NCBI GenBank assembly: GCA_031772625.1
Contig: CM062808.1
Coordinates: forward strand, 477,583,655-477,647,654
Direction: 5' to 3'
From: Pinus tabuliformis
Taxonomy: Eukaryota; Streptophyta; Pinopsida; Pinales; Pinaceae
Length of the DNA: 64,000 bases
Shown here: one piece after another, positions 34,321 through 47,000 of the stretch
How positions within the stretch are numbered: the stretch's first letter is position 1
Layout of the letters: the number at the start of each line of letters is the position of its first letter
Made by a program: the position numbers and the translations under genes
The notes under the pieces: model-generated
Told to the model about the DNA's origin: nothing
The model's input: the letters and a program-made list of their open reading frames with translations, nothing else
Database searches by the model: none

Positions 34321-35545
34321 TCTTGAGGGAGTTTCATGCGAAACCATATTAAGGTGACCCAGGCTATCAATAGACATTGAACACAATGAAGACATTCTAT
34401 TATTGGTTGAATCTGAAGAAGGATGTAGCAGAGTTCGTGGCTAGGTGTTTTTATTGTAAGCACATAAAGGTAGAGTGTAAGCATCCAGGTGGACTGCTAC
34501 AACCAATTGTTATTCCAGAGTGGAAATGGGAGGTCATTTACATGGAATTTATGACATGTTTACGAAGGACAGTGAGACAACATGATTCCATCATGGTTGT
34601 TTTGGACGGTTGAGAAATGTTGTGCACTTCATTCTAGTGAAGTCTACATTGTCAACTAGCAATGTAACACAGGCATTCATTAGAGACGTGGTCACATTAA
34701 TGGAATTCCAAAGAAGATTATGTCAAACAGGGATGCAAAGTTCACTTCCAAGTTTTGGAAGGAGTTGTTTGCAGGTTTGGGCACTAAGTTATCCTTCGGT
34801 ACGGATTATCATCTGCAGACAGATGGACAGACTGAGAGGGTCAACATGATATTGGAAGACATGTTGAGGATGTATGTGATGCATCAACAGTGAAAGTGGG
34901 AAGAGTATCTTCCACTGGTAGAGTTCGCCTACAACAATGGGTATCAAGAATATTTGAAGTGAGTTTGTTTGAGGCATTGTATGGGAAAAGTTGTAATACT
35001 CCCATCAATTGGAGTGATCCAGTGAACAAGGTAGTTATTGGACTGGACATGTTGGTAGACATGGAACAGGAAATGCAGGTAATCAAGAAGAATTTGAAAG
35101 CATCACAGGATAGGCAAAAGAGCTATGCAGAGTGGAACATGTTTTTTAAGGAGTTCCAGGTTGGGGAACAAGTGTACTTGCGCATCAAGCCGAAGAAGAG
35201 CTCCTTGCAAATTGGATCATGCGCCAAGTTGGCACCATAGTTTTGTGGACCTTTTGGGATCATCGAGAGGATTGGGATAGTAGCCTATTGACTTGCACTG
35301 CCTCTGACAATGAAAATACATGATGTTTTCCATGTGTCATTGCTTAAGAAGTATGTTAAAGATGTTGATCATGTGATTGACTGGTATGTATTGCAAGTGG
35401 AGACAGATAGAGAATTCCAGTCAAAGCCTCAGTGTATATTGCAGAAAAAGGTTCTCATGCTTCGTAACTGAGCAATCGAGCAGTTTAAAGTGAAATGGAA
35501 GCACTTTGGGCCTGATGAAGATACATGGGAGATGGCAGATTAGAT
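34321..35545 (+). pseudogene. Integrase and chromodomain of element A (fossil)
   Basis: The zinc-binding region includes FYYWLNLKKDVAEFVARCF and CKHIKVECKHPGGLLQP (34377-34510). The catalytic core has WEVIYMEFMTCLRRTVRQHD and later KVGRVSSTGRV/EVSLFEALYGKSCNTPINW-like pieces (34890-35010). The C-terminal module has FQVGEQVYLRIKPKKSSLQ (35150-35210) and HDVFHVSLLKKYV (about 35320-35360). A chromodomain core, VKWKHFGPDEDTWEMAD, lies at about 35490-35540. The equivalent parts of element B are at 6850-7187 and 13714-14640. Several breaks. Confidence 0.8.
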
Positions 35546-35860
35546 GCAGGCTATGTATTCTTCCTTATTCGCTGGTTGAGCATATGTTTTGGTACATGTT
35601 TGGTGATGTTTTGATATATGTACATATGTATATGGATGTAAATACCGCCATGAACTATGTTATAAAGCCCCAACAAGCGGTATGGGTGTCATGTCACTAC
35701 ATTTTTCATGTTGGTTGCTTTTAAGCAGGGTTATTATTGTAAATATTGCATCGAGCTATGTTATAAAGCTCCATGATTAGTGTGTTTCCTTTTCAGCGGT
35801 TTTGTTGAGGTATAGGTGTGGACAAACACCGAGGATAGTGTCCCCCAAGGAGGAGGGTTC
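35546..35860 (+). other. 3' untranslated region and purine tract of element A
   Basis: Two copies of a motif containing attgtaaatattgcatcgag and ttataaagctcc-like sequence lie at about 35640-35680 and 35735-35775. The purine tract caaggaggagggttc ends just before the 3' LTR. No coding sequence. Confidence 0.7.
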
Positions 35861-37921
35861 TTTAACAACCCTGGTGAAAATTCCATGTAATAAAAGTTAA
35901 TAAAGGAAAAAATAATAACCACGGTTGATTGGACACTTATTCCAAGTTGAATGTTGGGCAAGACATCCTAGTGCGGGTGTTCATTTGGTTTATTATGTCA
36001 AAGGAAATTGGCAAAGGCAATGGCTAAGGCCTTGGAAAGGAAAAATGGAACTTTTGGCACGTTTATTTATGAAAATAATGGAAATTAGGACAAAGGAAGG
36101 TGAAAGGTCACAGGTTTCATGTGAGGAGGAAATTGAAGGAAAATAATGGAAAATGAAGAAAATAGAGGCCTAATTGATAAAAAGGTTTTTGAGGACCAGT
36201 TTGTAACCTTTTGTCAATTCAGTTTTGGAGCTCTCTCATTATTCTATCTCTCTCTCTCTCTCCCCCACTCTTGGACACTTGGAGTTTTCTTGGAGCACTT
36301 TGGCATTGGATCAAGAAAGGCAAAGAAAGCAGGATGAAGGAAGGAGCAAGCAAGGAAGAGGAGGATCAAGCAGCTACATCGGGATTCTTTGTAGGTATCG
36401 ATTTGCATGTGTGTTTTCCTTGCTATATTTGGCATGCGTGGCATTGCATGTGGTTATTTTGCTGTTATGGCATGGTTTTTGACAGTTGTGATAGTGTTTT
36501 CAGCCTAACCTTTCCATTTCTGGATAGCCATGGTGTGAGGTGGATCTCCAAATGATAGAAAAATGGCCTAGTAATCCCTGAACTAGATTGTGGGTTGTGG
36601 TAAAGACAAATTTTATGTTGCCTTTGTGGGCCTAGGAATCCTTGCCAGTGAATGGCGGGATATACGGTAAAGCCTAAAGGTGGGTGCTCTCCATCAGGCC
36701 TAGTAATCCCGGGATGGGATATGTCATAAAGCCTAGTGAGTGGGTCTCAATTTAGGGCCTAGTGATCCGGTGAATCTTAAGAAACTAGGAGATAAGATAA
36801 TTCCTCATGGTGTAGTTGGATAAATCCGGTGGCATCCATGCTTGTTTGGCCTAGTGATATGGTGGAGATCATGGTAAAGCCGATTATTACATGTTTATTG
36901 TGTTGGTTGGATTATGGTAAAGCTTGGTTTCTATTGATGAGGGCAAGCTGGTTTAGCCTCGGGATGCTTTGGTTGGTGCTTTTGGTTTGAGTCCCACATT
37001 TATGTTTGGAATATGGCACGGGGGTAAATGACTGAAGAGAGAATTGGCTCAACCATTCTATGGTTGGGTGGAACATGGCAGTCCCATCCCGGGTTGGAAT
37101 TTGCATTCATTAATAAGAGGTTCTCTCCTTGATATCTTATGTATAAATGTACTGGTTTATATGTGTATTTTATGGTTGACGTATCCTTGATATTTATGTT
37201 GTTATTATGTTGGTTATAAGCATGTATTATGATAGTGATGATGTATGGATTTCCTCATGTTTTTATTTGGAAATGAATGAAAAATGTTTCTATTACCTAA
37301 TAGATGATAATGCAACTAATGATATAAGGGAACAATGCTTCTTATCGATTCTAAGATAAGTATGAGACCCCTATGCTCAGATCTTTTATTTACACCTGCA
37401 GATTATACATTTGTGATATGTTTGATGAAATGGCTGTCATGGTTAGTAGGGGTCAAGTCAAGCCCTTAATTAATTAATTGCATTTGTATCATCATTCACT
37501 TGTTATATTATGTTATGAAGGTGTCATTTAATTCTAGGCAGTGACTTGGCCTTTGGGCCTGAAAAAGTAGCTCAAATCCCAGGGACGTTGGCACAACACT
37601 GAGAAAAATAGTCCCTGGACACTGGCATGCCATGATGTGGGAGCGTCCAGCACCTTCTAGACGCTAATATGCTCATATTATGGGAGAGTCTGGGGGTTAA
37701 TTTGTCTAAAAACTTAGTGGGACAAAGGGGCTAACTACTTGAGTGGTTGGGATGGTTCCTAGGAGTCTTGTAGTTGACGTTGAAGGTTTGTATGTTGTGT
37801 TTCCATTGATTCCACTTCCTTAAGGTCACATAGGAGGTTGAATCCAATAATAGAAGCCTCTCATCACATGTTTACCCCGGTTGGCCAGTTACTCAGGTAG
37901 ATGTGGGAGGAGGGTGTTACA
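35861..37921 (+). repeat. 3' LTR of element A
   Basis: The LTR is 2,061 bp. It begins with a decayed form of TGTAACAACC and ends agggtgttaca. It contains the same ggcctagtgatc...taaagcc tandem units (about 36565-36960) as the 5' LTR. It is the only full-length LTR of the element. Confidence 0.85.
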
Positions 37922-38580
37922 AAATTTATTTCAATTCGTTTTGAATCTAATGGAAATTATGTGCTTGGTACATGGAAAATGCTCAGGTTGGGTGGTTGAA
38001 ACCGGCTACAAGCATTAGAAAAAACAACAAAAGAAATTGGAACATGAATTAGTATGCTGGTAAAGCACTTATGGAGCAGGGCCATTGTGGGACATTGGTA
38101 CCCAATAGTGTCCATTGATTTCCATTGGCATGCTATGACCAGTATGATGGTTTTGTGGTAGGGATATGCCTTGCTTTTTGGGCCTTCTTATGTGAGGAAA
38201 TCTTGCCAAGGGTGGGGTTTCCCAAGGGACTGTGTAGCAGAGAAGGGAATGCTCACAAGACTTGGAAGGTGTGTGACTGCACGAAAGGTGGTGGCCGGAT
38301 TTCCTGAGGGACTGTGTAGAAGAGAAAGGAAGGTCGGGGAATACATTGATTTCGGTCATTAGCATTGCTTGATGGAATCAGAAACACATTGGGAGTGTGA
38401 CTTTGAACAACGAGTCAGTAATTATTCACTAAGAGAACAAGTAGTGTTGGATATTGGATGAAGGCTTTGATTTTGGTAGTGGATTCTAGACTTCCTGGGA
38501 AGGAGGTGAATCTTGGTACTACTTTGAGGGTGGAGGTGTGAGCCTTTGGATTCTATTGTTGCTAATGCAAACATCATATC
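37922..38580. other. Unassigned sequence between element A and element I
   Basis: No recognisable protein or element end. It could be the distal internal part of element I or older host DNA. Short open stretches of about 60-100 codons on both strands resemble nothing known. Confidence 0.4.
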
Positions 38581-38905
38581 CTTTTATTTGTTGGTTGAGA
38601 AAATGTGCATATGTGTTTATTATTGTAAATATTGTATCGAGTTGTGTTTATAAAGCTCCATAGGCAGTATGATTATTTGTTGGTTGAAAAAAATGTGCAT
38701 GAGAGTATATGTGGCTATTATTGTAAATACCGTAATGAGTTGTGTTATAAAGCTCTAGTAAACGGTATGTTTGTCATGTTTTTAGTAGTTGGTTATTGTA
38801 AATACTGCAACGAGTTATGTTATAAAGCTCCATAAGAAGTATGTTTTTGCTGGTTTATAAGTGTCATTGAACACTAAGGACGATGTTCCACCAGGGGGGG
38901 GGGTT
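38581..38905 (+). repeat. 3' untranslated tandem repeat and purine tract of element I
   Basis: Three tandem units of roughly 75-90 bp share tattgtaaatactg, cgagttgtgttataaagctc and agtatg at about 38622-38660, 38720-38760 and 38795-38835. The polypurine run ccagggggggggg (38891-38903) precedes an LTR of the A/B family. The pol region of this element is absent. Confidence 0.75.
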
Positions 38906-40869
38906 TGTAACAGCCCAAGTCAAAATTCCAGGCAATAAATTCAATAAAGGAAAAATAAGACGAAGGTCATGGGACATGTATTCCACGTTGAATGGTGGGA
39001 AAAACATCCTAGTGGGTGTTCATTTCAGTTTATTATAGCTAAGGAAATTGGCAAAGGTAATGAGGCAATACTTGGCATTTTATTTATGAAATAATGGAAA
39101 ATGGGAGAAAAGGAAGGTGAAAGGTCACATAATTGCATGAGAGGAAAATTGAAGGAAAAATAGAAGAAAATGAAGAAATTTGAGGCCTCAATGATAAAAA
39201 GGCTTCTAAGGATCAATTCATGGCTTCTGTTAGTTAATTTCAGTTCTATGGTGGAGTTCTCTCTCTCTATTCTCTCTCTCATACTCTTACACACTTAGAG
39301 TTTTCTGAGAGCATTCTTGGAGCACATTGGATTTGGAGAAAGAAGGCAAAGGAAAGCTGGAAAACACAAGGGAATAGCAGGATTGACAACTATAGCTAGA
39401 TTTCTTTGCAAGTATTGAGTTGCATGTATGGTTTCCTTGCTAGTTTTGGCATGCATGGTACATGCATGTGGTTTCTTGGTTATGAGTTGTCATTGGCATG
39501 GAAGATTGCCTAGATTGATAATGGTTTTGCAGAGCTTTTCCATTTCCTGGATAGCCATGGTGTTGTGGGTTTTCCACTTGTTATTTTTGATTGGTGCTAA
39601 GATTCTTTATGGCTGTGGGTTGAGTTACAATTTCCTGGAGCCTTGGTTGAACAAATGCTCTGGAAGCCCTGGAACAACTTGTGTTGAGTTACAAGTCCTA
39701 GAGCCTTGGTTGGAAAAACGCTCTAAAGCCCTATGACAACTGTGGGTTGAGTTACTGGTCCTGGTGTTAGGTTGGAAAAAAAATCTTTGGAGCCCTAGAC
39801 AAATTGGGTAGAGGCCAATCTAGTGATGGTTAGTGATGTCCGATCATGAGGTGGAATCACTGGTTGAGGAATGAGGTAGTTTGGCCTCTGGAAACCCTGG
39901 TTTGGTTTTGGTTGGTTTATTCGATGAGATCCCACATTCATGCTTGGAATATGGCGTAGGTGTGATTGGCTGAAAGAGAGGTTTGGTTTAGTACAATCTA
40001 TGGTCTGGTGGTACGTGGAAGTCCCTGACTTGGTTGGTTTTTCATATGTTAATAAGATCTCTTTTCCTATGGTATTTTTATGAGTAAGTGTACTTGTTAT
40101 TATGTGGATTTGATGGCTATTATATCATTGTTATTATTCTAGTTATATGTTGGTTATAAGCATGGTTTCATGACAAATTCTAGTTATGGCTCTTAACATG
40201 TTTTAACTGTTAAGTGAATGGTTACTTAATGCATGACATAATAGATGTTTTTACAACTATTATGAGAGGGAATAGACCTTCTTGATTTTTCTTATATAAG
40301 TGTTACACCTGTATGTTTATATATGCATTCATGACCTGTAGAGTACATGTTTGCCATATGTTTGACGAAATGTTTGTCATGGTTAGGCTTGGTTAGGTCA
40401 AACTCTTGATCAAGTTTTGTGTTAGAGGCCTTGCCTTTGTGTTATTTATTGTTTTAGAAAGTCTCATCAAGTTATGGGTAGTGATATAGAGTCTATCCCT
40501 GAAAAGGTTGCACTGATTTCGCGGTTGCAGGCACAAAATTGAGAAATTGGGACTACAGTCACCTGGATGCAGTGTTATTCATGCGACCAGAGGGTTATAG
40601 TCACCTGGATATAGTGTTATGCCCGTGACTGGGAATTTAAGTAAGTAAAATGATTAATCAACTTTGGATTTGGGTATGGGAGTGGTTGTTTAGCTTATGA
40701 GTGTACTGTATGTCATGGAGGATGTTAATTTTTGGTCGGTGTGTCTAGTTGTCAACCCCACATCCATAAGTGAAGCTTGGAGGACGAGTCATGTCATAGT
40801 AGCTCCCCCTCTTAGGTTTACCCTGATAGGTCGGTGAAATTGCGTAGATGTGGGAGGGGTGGCTGCACA
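38906..40869 (+). repeat. LTR of element I (A/B-related gypsy), 3' LTR
   Basis: It starts tgtaacagccc after a purine tract and ends near gatgtgggagggg...tgcaca, with the internal order expected for the family. The stretch 39620-39800 has ggagccttggttgaac / gagttacaagtcc tandem units, the plus-strand form of those in element B's LTRs. It is more diverged than the A and B LTRs. No matching 5' end is in the window. Confidence 0.75.
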
Positions 40870-42819
40870 AATAAAACCTTACTATTGATATGCACTCTAA
40901 TATGCAAGTTGTTCACTTATATATAGTGATGCCCTATTTCTCAAAAATAGGTATGTCAAACCCTTGTCAGAATTCCTCTGCTACTGAGTATTCATACATA
41001 TGCAAGAATATTCAATTGTTTCCTTTATTAAAGTTTCATTTGTCTCTTTATTTCTCTGTATACTGTCTTCTTTTAGACACAAATACGTTGCTTCAAAAAC
41101 CCTACAAGTTACATAAGTTCTAGAGGAGGGATCTTATGTTCAATGAATGGATTTACAATTATTATGCCTTAGCTTGTCCCTAGAATGTTTTTCAAGGGAC
41201 ACCCTTTTATTGCAAGATGTATGATAATAATGCATTTCTCCAAGCTTTAAACAAGATCTTCACAAGCTACCTCAGGTATGCAATAACAAATGGTCCTTGA
41301 TTGGACCGAAAGTCCTCATATGATGCCAAAATTCTTCCGAAAAGTGATACATAATTGTAGGAGGTTTCAATACAAAAGTATACCAATACTACTTCAAGGC
41401 CACATAGATTATCAAGTGTTGATGGTCAGTTGTAGAAGATAGACCACTTGTCAACAAGGCCTCATAGTATAAGTGCACCACTGCTTCAGATTTGGAGCAA
41501 AACTCTTGATATCCCTTCCTTGGATTAGCTTCACTCTAACATTTAGATTGATCATGCATTATAACCCATGGGTAGTCCTCTAACTAATCCCTCAATTGTG
41601 ACAGAAATATTATATTTTTTCTTTAGGAGTTTCCCTATACAAGGGCCAAAACCTCAGTGAAATCCTTCTAGAACTCAAGAGTTTACTGTATAGAAGTATG
41701 TTGTCCAAAAGAATCTTATCCAATGAGTGATCAAATAAGAGAGTTTAAAATGCCATAATATCTCAAAAAATACACCTCCCAAGGAGAATAACCTTGGCCA
41801 CAAAAGATGAATCAATTAGTTTACAAGTAATAGCCTTAGATCTACCTCAAATTCATTTGAAAATTTCCCATATTGAAGTTCTTAACCAGTCCACAAATGC
41901 AACAGTAATGAGGGTTGTTTTGGGATAAGGAAGTTCCAGATATTCCAACCCTAGTTTGTTCCAACCAACGAATCAAAATAATCAAACAAAGACTTCAAAA
42001 TTTGGCCTCGGATTTGATCTTTCTATCCTTGATAGGGCTGCATAAAATTTCAAAGCTCACGTTCCTTTTTTGCATTCAAATCATACCACTTTTGAGAAGG
42101 ATATAAGAATCTTATATAGATTTTAAAGGACCTCATTTAGGATAGTCGACTTTCAATTTTAGGAGGGAAAATAATTCATTTGAAATTTGAATTTCAAATG
42201 TATTTGGAGCCAAAATTTCCCTTATGTTTTGGAGCACGAAAATTTGAATTCGTCTTTCCTTCCAAAATTTGAACCAATTTAATTTTATGATGATCCATGG
42301 AGAATAATTCAACAATAGAAATTCCTTAATAATAATTTTCCTGCTTCATTAAATCAATGTTCCATAGATAAAACAATATTGATACATCATCTCCCTTTGG
42401 GGTTTTTGACCACAAGGAGGGTGCACCATATTTAATTGGGCATATATCTCAAACTGTGATGGCTCACGAAGCGCTCCACATATCACTAGAAATGGTTTGA
42501 CAAGGGCTGTAAACCTGGAGGGGTCCCATGCCAATAATCATGATGAAAATGGTCAATGAGTGTGGAGAAAGTGTGGGGTATGATCATCTCCCATGGGGTC
42601 CAAACCCTAGAGCTAGGGTTTCATCAATGCATCATCTCATCCATGAATGCATGTGTACCAAGGGCATCAATGATGATATCCTATACCTGCTTTGACATCA
42701 ATGACAACATACTCAACAAGATATTCAACCCATTCAATATTTTTTTTCAAAGCATGAGCATACCAATTAACGTCAAATGGAGAAAAAATGAAAATCCTCC
42801 TAGGCAATTATCTATGGAA
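40870..42819. other. AT-rich DNA with no recognised feature
   Basis: I see no domain, LTR end, primer site or long reading frame on either strand. The longest open stretches are about 60-75 codons with no familiar motif. Possibly a heavily decayed LINE, given the RNase H-like fragment just downstream. Confidence 0.4.
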
Positions 42820-43264
42820 GAGATGTTAGACTGGGAGCATGGGATTACTTTAACAATGCTTCTCAAAGAGATTCATTGATGTATGGGTTGTTTGATTAAT
42901 TTATCCAAAGGAAAATCACATTCTAAAGTTTGAAGGGGATCTATGAAGGGGGACAAACAACTATGTTGAATTCTTAGCTTGAAATTAACTCATATGGTTA
43001 TAATAGAAGAGATGATAGACTAGGAACACAAGATTACTTTGATGGTGCTTGTCAAAGAGAAATATTGATCTGTGGGTTGGTGGAGTCATCTATCTAAAGG
43101 AAAATCATGTTCTAAAGTTTGAAGGAGATCTAGGAAGGGGGACAAACAACTATGTTGAACTCTTAGCTTTGAAATTAAATTGTATGCTTGCAATAGAAAA
43201 AGGTTCTTATCAAATTCATAGTTTGGTAAACATTCTTGTGATGATTCTTGTGGTGGTTAATTAG
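42820..43264 (+). pseudogene. Tandemly duplicated RNase H-like fragment, LINE-type
   Basis: The second copy reads WVGGVIYLKENHVLKFEGDL, GRGTNNYVELLALKLNCMLA and then MQGQFVW-like sequence. This resembles the plant type-1 RNase H domain found in LINE and host 'reverse transcriptase-like' proteins (the GVGGVI...GTNN.AELLAL pattern). The first copy (42820-43008) repeats the same 190-bp segment with many differences. Between and after them, frames are interrupted, for instance by a stop codon shortly after the second copy at about 43262. A LINE remnant is the likeliest source. A captured host RNase H gene fragment is possible. Confidence 0.55.
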
Positions 43265-44069
43265 ATGCAGGGGCAATTTGTTTGGATAATGGACAATATT
43301 TTGTCGAGTCTCTTTTCAATGTGTTTATAAAGAAAGAAAATAGCTTGTTAATGTCTATCCAAGGCTATATTGTTTCTAGATGAAATCATTTGACATATCT
43401 ATGCGATCCAAGAAGAACAAACCTCCAATTATATTCACCCTTCTCTTTGTTGGAGGAACTTTTTATGGTATAGTATTGGTTTCTATTTGGAGATATTGTT
43501 CAGAATATGTATATGTTTCAAGTTATATATTAGTAGAGTATCTATTGTAGAACTCTTGTTTATGAACATGGTTGGGAGTAATGTGGGAATCTTTCTTGGG
43601 GATGTTTATTCTGTTAAAAATATAATAACATAGTAATGGAACACATACAATATTGTGGAAATAGAAACATAGAAAAACATAAAACAATAGAGACACAATA
43701 TCCATGGTTCACCCAATTTGGGCTATGTCCATGGAAAAAAAGCCAGTCCTTCCTTTTATATTTTCCAACAAATTGAAGGTATACAACCTACAACACATAC
43801 GTTGTAGCTTCCTCTTCACTCTTACACAATCTCCTATGTTTTTCTCTCACAGAATAATACACAATAGTTATACAATTCCCTCATATAAACTAAGGGTTGC
43901 CTTCTAGGGGAAAAGGCCCTAAATTGACATAAATTATACCATCATATGTTCCACCTAATGAATGACCTACATTGACTATGAAATTATAATATTTACAAGG
44001 CAATTTTCTCTAAAATTTTGCTTTCAGGGGCACTGCCCCTGAACCCCCACTAGGAGGGGCTCGTAAGAT
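43265..44069. other. AT-rich DNA, possible LTR end at its right margin
   Basis: No coding motif. At 44029-44060 a GC-rich run (ggggcactgcccctgaacccc) stands out. Similar runs occur in some plant LTRs, but I cannot place it in an element. The giant LTR of element H begins at 44070. Confidence 0.35.
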
Positions 44070-47000
44070 TGTTGTCATCCTATTGTATCATTTTTTGGTT
44101 TTGGTAAGTTAGCATTCATTAGTTCAAAAAAATAGCAAATGAAAATATATTTTAAGAAAATGTTAAGTTAGGATATGGAAAAAAAGAATAAAGAAACAAA
44201 ATGTTAGGAATATTTTGATGAATAAGTCCATATAAAATAAAATGTTAGAATAGATGGCCTAAGAAAGGAAGGAAAAATGTTAGATTAGAAATAAAAGAAA
44301 AAATAATAAATTCTGAAAGTGTTGCACATCCAAATGCCACTACTCTTAGTCAATTTTATTTTTGCAAATAAAGTTGTGTATAGATTATTTAAATGCCACA
44401 CTAGTTCATACAGTCCAATCGTACAATTTAATCATGATTGGTTTAGATTTGAATTGTTTGTTAATAGGTAGCAAATAAAATTGGCTCAACAGTTTAATCT
44501 TAGCCAATGGAAGCAATAAGGGATAGAAGTAGATTAATCATTAAAAGGAAAATGTTGAGTTGCTAGTCTAAATGCACTCGGGTGGCTAAGGTTGTAAAAA
44601 TGTTAGGAAAGTTAAGGGTAGGTAGAGAAAATAAAATGAAGTTGGAGCATGATAGGATTTTTATCCTAAGTTAAAACATTGGATATATGTGTATGTAAAG
44701 AATGGTTTTAATTAACCATAATGTGCTAAATCTCAATGATAATCACGCTTTATCCATTGATTCGCCCCACACCTGTCACATCCGCCATATCTTTTCAACC
44801 CCACCATCACCTTCTGCCTCACTCCATTAAACTCCCTCCATTTTCCTTTCATCCCTCGCATCTCCCTCTGATCTGATGACTTATGTTGCTTTTCGGCCCT
44901 CCCTTGCCATCCGAACGTTATTAGCCCGGGGGGTGTTCAAAGTCGGCAGTTTTAGAAACTGCCTTCTGAAACTGTCGACTCCTAGTTGTTTGAGATTTAA
45001 AATCCCAAACTGCTTACTGCCCAAACTCACCCCTGAACACAGTTTTCGGCCTCCTCCGTCACTGCCGCTCTAATGTCACTTCCTCTGTCCCATCATCCTT
45101 ACGTGGACCAATCTCTAGCCTATCTGCTCGTTATCCATTTAATTCACCACCCCTTTTATAATCAATATTTCATCAATCTGTTTCTCAGTCCTATTGGAGA
45201 ATTAATACGAATTTAGCCGTTGATTAACACCCGATCCATTTTATGCCTTATAAACCCTGTTCTTTTATAAAAACTGTTACACAGTGCATTCCCGTAACTC
45301 AATTGATCACTGGATACTTGTAGCTTACAGTTAAAACGACAAATTTCACCATTCAAGCGAACTTTCTGTCCTCTTCACAAGCAAACCGACATCCAGGTTC
45401 ACTCAATCTATTTCAATTGTACTGTTTTTCTGTTCTCACTGCATTTCAGCTGAATCCTTCCCATTTCTGTCACCTTCAGTTTGTAATCCAATTACCAGAA
45501 TACCTCCTAAGGGGAAGGAAGTTGCAGAAACCCCAAATCCTCTCATTCATCCACAAGTTGATTTCCATCATACTCCCTTGTCTGACAGAGATTGTAAAAT
45601 CCAAGAGTCCTTGTCCGAATTTGACTTGTTTGAGATCTATTGCTGGATGGAGGACCAATTCGTTGATCAAATAAACGAAACTGGACTTTGGGACTCCCAT
45701 CTTCCTCATTACATTTTCTGTCAAAACCATAGAGCCCCTGAATTTGTCAGAAAATGTCAAGCATCTTATGACCTGAGTCAAAGAGTTATTATCTCACCTA
45801 CAAGAAAAATCTTGTGCTTCATCAATGCTTAGTCCATTGAATAGATGTTGAAAGCCCCAACTATTGTGCCAAAAACTCCTTTTTCTCATGAGAGCCTAAC
45901 AGAAGCCTATCAGAAACTAGATTTCACTAAAAGAGCTCAAACCCTAGAACTTTTCCTAGTTATAGATAACCCTCTACCTAAAAGAAACTCTCCCTATGAT
46001 TCATCTATATTCCCAGACAGAACCAAGCAAATTACCACCATCCTCTCTTATCTCCTTGGTTACTATTTTGACCAATATGTAGATGAAGCCATCATTGGTT
46101 TCTTGTCAATATTTTCTGCTGGTTTCAAGCTCACTATTCTTTTTAACTTTAGTCAATTTCTAGTTGAGGCCATTCATGAAAAATTTGTCCAGTTCAATAC
46201 TCAAGAGTTATTGAAGTATGCTTCAATACTTGTATATCTTTTTATCTATTTTCAGGGAGACATGTTTCCATTCACTTTGTAGAAACGAGATGAAGAAGGG
46301 AACCGACAATCAGTTATCTTTTGGACTTCTATGGGAATGAAGGAGAAGAAAGAATTTTCATATAAACAATCCATAGAATTGTTTGTTCATCCAACCATTA
46401 ATCTTCTGAGCAGCACTCCAGGTCCAAGAATTAGTGATGAAATTGTAAAAGTTTTGCAGCTAGTTGACCAAACCACAACAGGAGATTGGTACCTTTACCA
46501 AAATTATACATAGATCAGAGTCTATGGCTGTGAGGTTCCACCTTATAAGCTGCCTAAGTACTTCCCTATGAGAATTTTTGCATTAGAATATATTAGGCAG
46601 ATGCTTAATGCAGATGAAGTTCATTTTGTGGATGCAAAGAAGAAATCACAGTTTAAGCTAAAGACTCAAGTTGGTCCATTCATCTGTAACACTAGAGCAG
46701 TAGGAGAAGAAGCAGACAGGTTATTGAAAGAGATGAATTTTGGCCTCAGCTTTACTTGGTATTATGACCCAATGGGAGTGATTTCTAAACTGAGAGTATA
46801 AAATAAATTTACTCCATATCATCACACAACCAGGCCTGAAATTGAGCAATATAAAAATCTGTTAGAATGGAAGGAAAACACCCTTCAAGAAGATGAAGAA
46901 CATGCAGTCTCTACTTCAAATGTACAAACTCCACTTGCACAGGAAAAGACAGCCAAACGAGGAAGGGAAGAACAATCATCTCCTACAACTGAAGTATCAA

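Larger units (their letters stand above)
950..37921 (+). mobile_element. Element A: chromovirus-like Ty3/gypsy LTR retrotransposon, split by element B
   Basis: The parts run in plus-strand order: 5' LTR, initiator-Met-type primer-binding site, gag, then (beyond the inserted element B) protease, reverse transcriptase, RNase H, integrase with a chromodomain, purine tract and 3' LTR. The two flanks of B are continuous in B's own homologous copy near 16990-17050, which shows that 4430-32093 is an insertion into A. The roughly 2-kb LTRs, Met primer site and C-terminal chromodomain fit the Tekay/Del-like chromoviruses, though the clade is an inference. The element is an old fossil with many breaks in every domain, and the left end of its 5' LTR is not recognisable. 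Confidence 0.8.

Noticed and set aside
36244-36444. Frames on either strand over the start of A's 3' LTR
   Set aside because: They arise from the CT/GA-rich LTR sequence and are not conserved in the other LTR copies of the family.
44029-44060. Organellar DNA insertion suggested by the GC-rich run
   Set aside because: Only about 30 bp, with no flanking plastid or mitochondrial gene sequence recognised.
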